15,600 nt of DNA, from NCBI GenBank assembly GCA_037178675.1, contig JAYMGJ010000605.1, positions 1 to 15,600 of the forward strand. Reading direction: 5' to 3'. Both the position numbers and the translations under genes were made by a program. Below the pieces are notes generated by a model. The model worked only from the letters and a program-made list of their open reading frames with translations, ran no database searches and was not told the origin of the DNA. Below, piece after piece: positions 10,001 through 15,600 of the stretch (its first letter is position 1; the number at the start of each line of letters is the position of its first letter). The DNA is from Scleroderma bovista. Its lineage: Eukaryota > Basidiomycota > Agaricomycetes > Boletales > Sclerodermataceae.

Positions 10001-11458
10001 ATTAGGCATCTTGCCAAGAGCACATCCAGGGCAAACACAATCCTCAGTAGGAAAGTGGATCTCCGGGAAGCGCTGCATATGCTTTTGCGCGCATTGGAGT
10101 ACTTCCTTCGAGGGGTGCCTGAATCTCCGGTGCATAATGTTGTAATCGACTTTGCTCACAGAGGCAATATAGTTAGATCTAATTATCGTGATAGATCTAA
10201 TCCTGAAAATGATGTTGCGATCATCTTCTGGGTCTGGCCCAAACCATAGGCGTTCAGTTTTATAGATGAGGCTAATGCCTCTCTTATCGCCAGTGACTTT
10301 GTAGTTACGCTGGAGCATTTCGCCCATAGAAATAATGCGTGCAGTAGCGCCTGGCATATGGAGCACTTGGGTGAGTGTGATAACTTTCTCATTTCCAGAG
10401 TTGTGGTCTAGGCACCGGAGTAATACCGTGCCAATGCCAGCAATCAGTGCTACACCATTTGCCATTTTGGCATAGTGCGCTCACTTTAGCGTGTTGTAGG
10501 AGGCGAAATTGCCTATGTCACTGGTGAAGTGGCATGATGCGCCAGAGTCTAGGAGCCAGAAGGCACCAGATAGTTCGCTATCATCGGCCATTTTTCCCTT
10601 ACAGCCAGCACAGCGTGCATCATTCAGACACGAACAGATATATGCATTGCTCGAGGGGACACAACACGACATATTGTAGTTACTACTCGCTATATACAGT
10701 GATGGCATGAAGCACACATATAAAGGGAGTGTGTTAGTGTCGGTCAGCATGCGTGCAGAAGGTACTTGCCTGAAGAGGCTGGCCTCCGCGCCCATTGCCA
10801 TCGACGTCACGTTGTAGCGGTCGAGGACCATCGCATCAATCTCGTTGAACTCGTCATCAGTGAACGGTTTGTGAGCGAAGGGCTCTTCATCCCCAAAGGA
10901 GATGGCATCCTCCTCATACATCGTGATGCGCTCCTCAAGACGAGGGCGCTTCAACAAGGAGGGACCGGCCTCGGGCTGGTCCAGGTTCGCACTCGCCAAC
11001 AACACAACTTGGTCGAGGGTGCAGATGGTCTGGCAGGAGGGCTCTACCCCCAGACGGTGTGCCAAATTGAAGGCCTTGATAGTATTGTCGAAAGCAGGGG
11101 GGCCGTAGTGGGCAGCACCAGGAGTGTGAGCCAGGGTGCGAGGGTCGATGGTGGGCTCTGGTCCATCGTAGTGGACATAAGTAGTGAAGGCTGCCTGTTG
11201 GGCATTTTCGCGGCGAGCGCGAGCCTTCTTGCCACCACGTCGGGTGCGGCCTCCCTGTCCTTGGGCAGGAGCATTTCTGCTTGTACTGCCGTTGGACCCG
11301 CCTTGCTGCTGCTGCTGCCTCTGGGGCTGCTGCTGTTGCTGGGCGAACTTGGGGTCACCCGGCTTGCGCTTTACAGCACTAAGCTTATTGGCCTGGGGGC
11401 CCTTACCACTGCCACACGAAGAGGCGTCTTTCTGCTCAAATGAGAGTGTGGTGGCCAA
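7067..11458 (-). pseudogene. pol: copia pol polyprotein (Gag tail, protease, integrase, RT, RNase H) with four in-frame TGA codons
   Basis: One reading frame of about 1460 codons, without frameshifts, broken only by TGA at 10483-10481, 8554-8552, 8521-8519 and 7912-7910. Order: Gln-rich Gag tail (about 11400-11280); protease with LLDSGASCHF, active site DSG at 10549-10541; integrase zinc site H-x4-H (from 10132) and C-x2-C (PGC of CVCPGCALGK); integrase core with Asp at 9943 and Asp at 9757, but Lys (AAG, 9649-9647) at the position of the catalytic Glu, 36 residues after the second Asp; acidic/Pro-rich linker (about 9200-8700); reverse transcriptase with LDVRSAYLYG and YVDD (8026-8015); RNase H with TDSDWGSD, STEAKYMA and DNQGS, ending ENPADLLTK. 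The stop is TAG at 7069-7067. RT and RNase H motifs are intact. Before decay it would have acted in cytoplasmic virus-like particles and the nucleus. The first codon of this frame is not an ATG, so in an intact element it would be fused to gag. Confidence 0.95.
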
Positions 11459-11816
11459 GCTCAGTGTAGGCGGAGCCGATACTGGGGGCGCTGAAGTTCT
11501 TCTTTAAGTGGTCCCAGACTTCCTTAACGCTGTTGAGATTCGAGATGGCGACCTGGATCGAGGGGGCGAGGCGCAAGGTGATGTTACTGAGCACTCTCTC
11601 GGTGTTGTCGTCCCACTCCTTTCGGTTGTCGTGGCCGTCAGTGGGTTGCGTTGTCGAGTAAACGTACCATTGGCCTTGTGCCCGAAGGTAGGCCTGCATA
11701 GAGGTGTGCCACTGCTGCCAGTTGGAGCCAGTGAACACGGGGACCATCTTGTCAAGAGCACTGGACATGGTGATGTTCTGTTGGGAGTCAACGGAGTCAG
11801 CAAATGAATGCGACAA
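11436..11816 (-). pseudogene. gag: copia gag, N-terminal part only
   Basis: A 126-codon ORF; an internal ATG at 11768 (MSSALDKM) gives 110 codons and looks like the better start for the family. The N-terminal domain is typical of copia Gag: a VFTGSNWQQWHTSMQAYL segment (residues about 27-44), then a region ending in VKEVWDHLKKNFSAPS. In a full-length Gag about 100 more helical residues would follow. Here the frame instead reaches a stop 13 residues later and overlaps, in another frame, the Gln-rich basic tail that normally ends Gag. This fits an internal deletion with frame change, not a programmed frameshift at a normal gag end. No CCHC zinc knuckle is seen. The missing length is inferred from family knowledge. 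Confidence 0.78.
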
Positions 11817-12153
11817 CAGACAAGCAAGAAAAGAAGAAACACCTGAGTGCTAGTGAAAGCACTTCTGTCAACAGCTAACTCATGACTAGGTCATGCCAGT
11901 GCAAGTCGTTGACGATGTTCGCCATGGTTGGCACAAGTCATCGACGAACTTCACCTGTGGCAATACAGGTGCTCAACTAGGAGCTCACTGTTGGGTGCAA
12001 GTCATCAACCGACTTCACCTTGCGGCTGTGCAGGGGGGCTCAGCTAGGAGCTCACTGTGGTCCACAGCGTCAAGCTAATTAAAGCGACGCTCAGGGAGCT
12101 GGAGCGCTGTCTGATGCATTGCTGCACACAGTGCGCTCACAGGGCTCATAACC
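11817..12153 (-). other. Retrotransposon 5' leader with imperfect direct repeat
   Basis: Between the 5' LTR and gag. It holds two imperfect copies of a 64-66 bp unit, 11931-11994 and 11995-12060, both containing GCAAGTCATC or CACAAGTCATC, a GACTTCACCT-like stretch and ending AGGAGCTCACTGT. A partial third copy of the unit start (GTGCAAGTCGTTGACGA) lies at 11899-11915. No ORF of note. Confidence 0.65.
12140..12153 (-). promoter_or_regulatory. Primer binding site matching half initiator tRNA-Met
   Basis: Directly next to the 5' LTR, the plus strand reads CAGGGCTCATAACC. This is the anticodon arm of a eukaryotic initiator tRNA-Met (CAT anticodon in CAGGGCTCATAACC), ending in the 3' side of the anticodon loop and not at a CCA end. 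The minus-strand RNA would therefore pair with a tRNA fragment cut in the anticodon loop, as established for Drosophila copia, which uses the 5' half of tRNA-iMet. The match is 14 nt by eye. Confidence 0.82.
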
Positions 12154-12428
12154 TGTTAAAGCAATACCTATGTACATAGAGGAACTGCTACTCCAACTCA
12201 CCTGTTGGGTGGAGTGCACAACCTTAGATGGTAGCGGTAGCTGGTTAAGAGCTGTTATATTATATAAGCGATGAACACTGTTTATATACAACAAACATTG
12301 TGACGCGTGATGCATGACACATAACATCTACTCTAAAGAGGACTATTACTAAGTCTACACTAATATGGGTCGCAGTCTTGTGCACACTGGGTCAACGGTT
12401 TACGCTGGGTGCACGTGCGACTTCAACA
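12154..12428 (-). repeat. 5' LTR (275 bp)
   Basis: Same TG...CA ends as the left LTR. It should carry the promoter for the minus-strand transcript: TGTATATAAA at 12290-12281 is the best TATA candidate, and a second AT-rich run (TATATAATATAA) lies at about 12267-12256. Two copies of a TGTGACGCGTGA-type unit (12299-12325) lie just upstream of the TATA in transcript orientation. Confidence 0.95.
12281..12290 (-). promoter_or_regulatory. Putative TATA box of the 5' LTR promoter
   Basis: The minus strand reads TGTATATAAA. It lies in the middle of the 5' LTR, where the U3/R boundary is expected, and just downstream of a pair of TGACGCGTGA-like motifs that resemble bZIP sites. Function is inferred from position. 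Confidence 0.45.
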
Positions 12429-12433
12429 GTTGT
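12429..12433. repeat. Target site duplication GTTGT, right copy
   Basis: Exact match to 6728-6732, which shows that both LTRs belong to one insertion and that the element's ends are not rearranged. Confidence 0.93.
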
Positions 12434-12435
12434 GA

Positions 12436-12447
12436 TTACAAATCACG
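12436..12447. other. Loop of a 15-bp palindrome that was the insertion site
   Basis: Joining 6732 to 12434 (removing the element and one target copy) gives TTGGAGTTGTTGTGA (6720-6732 plus 12434-12435), this 12-nt spacer, then the exact reverse complement TCACAACAACTCCAA at 12448-12462. GGACTTA at 6704-6710 and its complement TAAGTCC at 12475-12481 extend the dyad imperfectly. Confidence 0.85.
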
Positions 12448-12489
12448 TCACAACAACTCCAAATATTCTCTACATAAGTCCTGCGTCAC

Positions 12490-13200
12490 CTCCATCTCCC
12501 ATTCAACCACAACGACGATGACGTGTCGACTACCACCACCCATGACAATGACTATCAGGTACGTACCACCACATGCAGCGCCTGCCACTAACACACGACC
12601 ACAACAGCCCCAGCCCATCATCTCTGACAGATGACCCCACAGACAACCACGACCCCCAGTCCATTGTCTCTGATGGACGACCACGACCCCCATCCCAATG
12701 TTGTCCAACGACGATGACCCCCAGCCCATTGTCTCTGACAGACAATGATGGACAATGACGACCCCATCCCAGGACCCCCATCCCAGCATCGTCCAACGAC
12801 GACAACAATGATTCCCCCTACATTGTCTCTAACAGACGAAGACCGACCACCCCCATCCCAGCATCGTCCAATGACAACAACAACAACAACCCCACTACCA
12901 CCAGCAACAACAACAACACAGGCAACAGCATTGACAACCACGACAATGACGACCAGCCCCAGCAACAATGACCAGCCCCAGCAACAATGACCAGCCCCAG
13001 CAACAATGACCAGCCCCAGCAACAATGACCAGCCCCAGCAATGACGACCAGCCCCAGTGACAATGACACCCCCCACGTTCCCCATCCCCAGCATGTCACC
13101 CAAAGACAACGACGTGTGCCCTGTGTACCCTAGCCCCAGCATTGTCGACACAGCTATCACCCAGTGATGACGATATCACTATCACCCACACCCACACCAG
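12490..13200 (-). repeat. Degenerate CAN/GAC satellite, right arm
   Basis: The plus strand is composed mostly of CAC, GAC, AAC, AAT and CCC triplets, the complement of the bias seen at 6030-6660. From 12600 to 12880 there is a higher-order pattern: CCATTGTCTCTGAC, a GACGACC stretch, then CCCCCATCCCAGCATCGTCC, repeated with changes. A run of ACA triplets occurs at 12876-12918. Long open frames on the minus strand (Gly/Val/Trp-rich) follow from the base composition and are not called as genes. Confidence 0.75.
12951..13039 (+). repeat. Tandem 19-bp minisatellite, four full copies
   Basis: GACCAGCCCCAGCAACAAT is repeated without change at 12951-12969, 12970-12988, 12989-13007 and 13008-13026, followed by a partial copy. 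Perfect identity shows recent expansion within the older degenerate satellite. Confidence 0.92.
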
Positions 13201-13339
13201 CATCGATGATGTGACTAACTATTCGTATATAATATATATTTGTTGTACTGTAGTGTTTTTTTGTTCAGAATTAATATAGATTTATTAGCATGAATATTGA
13301 ATAAATTAAGTGGAAAAAGGATACAGATGGATACAGCTA
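13201..13339. other. AT-rich spacer
   Basis: Short AT-rich stretch with a T run at about 13256-13262 between two satellites. It contains TATAATATATAT at 13227-13238. I see no gene or transposon end in it. Confidence 0.4.
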
Positions 13340-13635
13340 ATGGCCTGGCTGGTCTGGCTAATCTTAATAGTCTAATTGGTCTGACTGGTCTGAGTCTCTG
13401 AATTGTCTGGCCACTCTGGCCAGTCTTACTGATATGAATTGTCTGGGTGGCCTAACTGGTCTGGTTGGTCTGGATTGTCTTAACTGTCTGACCAACTTAC
13501 TATCTAAGGGGTCTGATAGGTCTGACAGTCTGGGTGATCTGATTGGGCTGGGTGGTCTGGACAGTCTTGACTGTCTGACTGACTTACAGTCTGGGTGGTC
13601 TGACAGGTCTGACATGTCTGAATGGGCTTCACTGT
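13340..13635 (+). repeat. GGTCTGAC-type degenerate satellite, block 1
   Basis: Dense, degenerate repeats of GGTCTG, TCTGAC and GTCTGG at roughly 5- and 10-bp spacing on the plus strand, such as GGTCTGACAGGTCTGAC near the end of the block. Both strands stay open because the unit lacks stop codons in most frames; the resulting Ser/Asp/Arg/Pro-rich or Leu/Gly/Asp-rich peptides are artefacts of the repeat. Confidence 0.85.
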
Positions 13636-14000
13636 AATGGACCATGACTTTTTATCTTATCTAATCTGTGATTAGATAACATCCTAACCTGGTTACAACC
13701 TGTAAGCAGCCTGTATACAACCTGGAACGCTATAGGTAGCCTAGTCCCTTGCCTCATGTATGTCTTCTGGTAGCCATACCTACACCCTTGATGTCATACC
13801 ACTACCTACATACATGCTGTAGTCTCATGTATACCTCATGCCTGGTGCATGCTCTGTAGTATATGTACTGGTGAATCCAGCACCCTGGAGCTCTCCATTC
13901 GAGCTCTCTTTGGGTTTATGCTCTAAGACTTGACTTCTATCCCTCCTCAGAGCTTGTGTGATAGTTCCTTGGGCTTGTCCCTTAGGGTTGTCTCATTCAC
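13636..14000. other. Unique spacer between satellite blocks, with a 10-bp hairpin
   Basis: About 365 bp of non-satellite DNA. TTATCTAATC (13657-13666), a TGT loop and GATTAGATAA (13670-13679) form a perfect 10-bp stem. The rest has repeated CCTGTA / ACCTACA / ATGTAT phrases but no supported gene. Confidence 0.6.
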
Positions 14001-14300
14001 TGGCTGACTGACTTATGATCTGGGTGGTCTGACAGGTCTGACAGGTCTGGATGGTCTTAATTGTCTGACTGACTTACTGCCTGAGTGGTCTGACAGGTCT
14101 GACAGGTCTGGATTGTCTTAGCTCTCTGACTGACTTACTGTCTGGGTGGTCTGACTGGTCTGGAGTGGTCTGGACTGTCTGACTGTCTGATAGGCTGGCT
14201 GGTCTGGCTGGTCTGACTGGTCTGGTGGTCTGGCCATCTGGTTTCAGACACCCTGGTCTGATGGTCTGGAATGGCTTGACTGACTTATCTGACTTATCCA
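14001..14300 (+). repeat. GGTCTGAC-type degenerate satellite, block 2, with 61-bp higher-order unit
   Basis: Same short-unit composition as block 1, but better organised: GACTGACTTA starts at 14006, 14067 and 14128, giving an exact 61-bp spacing twice, each followed by TGGTCTGACAGGTCTGAC or a close variant. The repeat then degenerates towards 14300. A further GACTGACTTA lies at 14279. Confidence 0.82.
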
Positions 14301-14333
14301 TCTTAACTGTCTGATTCCAGACAATCCAGACAC

Positions 14334-14740
14334 TGTAAGAGAGTTAAGACCAATTGTCACCTTGCTGATGTGAGAGAGGGAGAATTTCATACTATTGGGT
14401 CTATGATCACTGGGCTGAGCCCAGGGGTTTAAATACATGGGGGGGCACAGCATAAAGTACAAAAAGAGAAGGGAGTAAGCAGAATTTGTCAAGGATTGGT
14501 AAGAGCTTTGTAAGGGGTTTGTAAGTGATCAGTAAGCAAGGGATAAGCATAAATGAGTAAGTATAGGGAGCATGAATAAGCTGCTGAGTAAAGAAATGAG
14601 TAAGCTGCATGACAAGATTGATTGGTAAGGGAGTGAGTCATCAGCTGAGTAATATACCAAAAATGCAAAAGGGATAGAGTAATACTGATGACAAGAGAGC
14701 ATCAGTAAGCAAGGGATGAGTCACTGCACAGCAGGAGGAG
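14334..14740 (+). other. GTAAG-rich stretch with TATA-like tract
   Basis: The segment opens with TGTAAGAGAG. A perfect dyad CTGGGCT-G-AGCCCAG (14410-14424) precedes TTTAAATA (14428-14435). Between about 14466 and 14640, and again near 14704, GTAAG or GTAA recurs every 10-25 bp. The layout (dyad, TATA-like tract, then a purine-rich leader) resembles an LTR or promoter, but no partner repeat, primer site or target duplication could be found, so no class is assigned. Confidence 0.35.
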
Positions 14741-15077
14741 TCATTGATGCACAGCCATGGGAGGCTGTGTACCACCAGGAACTTGATAGGACAACAATGA
14801 GGAAAATCTGAGATAAATAGGGGGATTGATCCAAGACAGTACAGCCACAAGAAGGGTACCAGGGGTCCAGAGGTCTTTGGGGGGTCAGCATACACTAAGG
14901 TATAGTGCATGTGTTCTAGTGCTGCTGAAGCACAAGCATGGGCTCCCTTGACGAGCTCTCTTCTGGGAAAGAACGAGAGAGGGTTCTTCTTCCTAATAGC
15001 ACTATAAAGTGGGGGTATAACTGTCATGGTGCTGGGGGACATTGTCTGAAATTAGGGAAGCGGATAGAGTATTGAAT

Positions 15078-15416
15078 TCAATGCATCCAGGGAAGCGAGA
15101 CGAACGACAGAGGAAGATGGACATGGCAAGTATCTGGGAGAAAGGGACCATAGGCTGAGGGCTCAGGAGACACAGAGACGACCAGAGAAGACTTCTCAAG
15201 CTTGACAATAGACCTAAGATGACCAAAGTACGTTCTTGACACAGGACTGACGAGGAGAACATGCTGACTGAGAACAAGAGGGACTGAGGGAGCAGGCTGG
15301 GAAGATATGTGCCAGGCAGTGCACAGGAACTCTGGGAGGGGCTGTCCTAAGAGCAGGACATAGTGGAGTTCTGCAGCAATAGCAGAGAAATGATCCAGAG
15401 AAAATACGGACTCCAT
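15078..15416 (-). CDS. Doubtful ORF, 112 codons, pyrimidine-skewed DNA
   Basis: From about 14640 to 15600 the minus strand is pyrimidine-rich and open in several overlapping frames (also 15042-14641, 15277-15002 and 15574-15347). This ORF (starting MESVFSLDHFSAIAAELHY) has the least biased composition, but no motif, no clear splice signals linking it to the other frames, and no recognisable family. It could be a fragment of a decayed element or gene, or simply an open stretch caused by base composition. Listed so that this region is not left blank. Confidence 0.15.
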   Translation of the reverse strand: MESVFSLDHFSAIAAELHYVLLLGQPLPEFLCTAWHISSQPAPSVPLVLSQHVLLVSPVSRTYFGHLRSIVKLEKSSLVVSVSPEPSAYGPFLPDTCHVHLPLSFVSLPWMH

Positions 15417-15600
15417 AGTGAGCGATGAAGCAAATGTCTGGATTGCGGGGGGAATATCTCTGTGGGAAATGAATGGATTTGCATCGGAACTTTACAGGCG
15501 GATAGACCACGTTCTAGGCTCTTTGACAGTATAGTCACGTGCCTGATAGCTTCAGAAACAATGGAGCTATTCAAAATATTGGAATGCCAGCACTGGGCGG

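Larger units (their letters stand above)
6733..12428 (-). mobile_element. Ty1/copia LTR retrotransposon, full length, non-autonomous by decay
   Basis: A 5.7-kb element on the minus strand. In transcript order: 5' LTR 12428-12154, primer binding site 12153-12140, leader, gag 11816-11436, pol with protease, integrase, reverse transcriptase and RNase H in the copia order (11458-7067), polypurine tract 7031-7021, and 3' LTR 7020-6733. The ends are TGTT...AACA and the element is flanked by GTTGT duplications. By eye the LTRs differ at about 18 of 275 aligned positions (roughly 93% identity) plus one 13-bp indel, so the insertion is not recent. Gag is shortened, pol has four TGA codons, and integrase lacks its catalytic Glu, so it cannot move on its own. 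Integrase preceding reverse transcriptase rules out Ty3/gypsy. Confidence 0.96.

Noticed and set aside
11436..11458. Programmed gag-pol frameshift site
   Set aside because: The overlap joins the Gag N-terminal domain directly to the Gag tail and not to protease, and no slippery heptamer is obvious; an internal deletion explains it better.
12131..12153. tRNA-like sequence with a CAT anticodon
   Set aside because: Only the anticodon arm is present; no acceptor, D or T arms follow. Its place beside the LTR shows it is a primer binding site, not a tRNA gene.
12618..13160. 180-codon minus-strand ORF
   Set aside because: It is entirely within the degenerate satellite and the 19-bp minisatellite; the Gly/Val/Trp composition follows from the repeat.
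14001..14300. CRISPR-like regular spacing of a short repeat
   Set aside because: The intervals are themselves composed of the same short repeat, not unique spacers, and the genome is eukaryotic.
14334..15496. Possible second LTR with ends TGTAAG and TTTACA
   Set aside because: The flanking 5-6 bp do not match, no second copy lies in the window, and no primer site or polypurine tract adjoins either end.

Overview
The window looks like nuclear DNA of a filamentous basidiomycete (Agaricomycete type). The evidence is two spliced genes with 37-49 nt introns (GTRNGT donors, YAG acceptors, T-rich acceptor regions), a Ty1/copia element whose Pol reads like the basidiomycete branch of that superfamily, and several degenerate satellites. 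No species can be named from the sequence alone. No prokaryotic features, tRNA or rRNA genes or CRISPR arrays were seen.

Layout. (1) 1-1207, minus strand: the 5' part of a gene of unknown function, seven exons, running off the left edge, with a TATA box at 1293-1300. (2) 2049-3935, plus strand: a divergently transcribed gene of unknown function with two to four introns, a cysteine cluster spaced like a fungal Zn2Cys6 domain, a short coiled coil and a Pro/Ser-rich tail; one in-frame TGA makes its intactness uncertain. (3) 3936-5990: AT-rich intergenic DNA without a convincing gene. The first 5.4 kb hold 20 exact copies of the palindrome CCGCGG, in exons, introns' surroundings and intergenic DNA alike, and none was found in the other 10.2 kb. 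(4) 6030-6730 and 12434-13200: two trinucleotide-like satellites with opposite strand bias. They flank (5) 6733-12428, minus strand: a complete but decayed copia retrotransposon with 288 and 275 bp LTRs, a perfect 5-bp target duplication (GTTGT), a polypurine tract, and a primer binding site matching the anticodon arm of initiator tRNA-Met. (6) 13340-14330: a degenerate GGTCTGAC satellite in two blocks. (7) 14334-15600: a GTAAG-rich stretch and pyrimidine-skewed DNA with only doubtful ORFs.

How it fits together. Removing the retrotransposon and one copy of its target duplication restores a perfect 15-bp inverted repeat, so the element landed at the tip of a palindrome whose wider arms are the two oppositely biased satellites. 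The element is dead: gag is shortened and out of frame with pol, pol has four in-frame TGA codons, and the integrase catalytic Glu is Lys. All of these pol lesions can be explained by C-to-T change at CpG, which suggests methylation-driven decay. The most unusual unexplained signal is the CCGCGG enrichment around the two host genes, one of which encodes a Zn2Cys6-like cysteine pattern.
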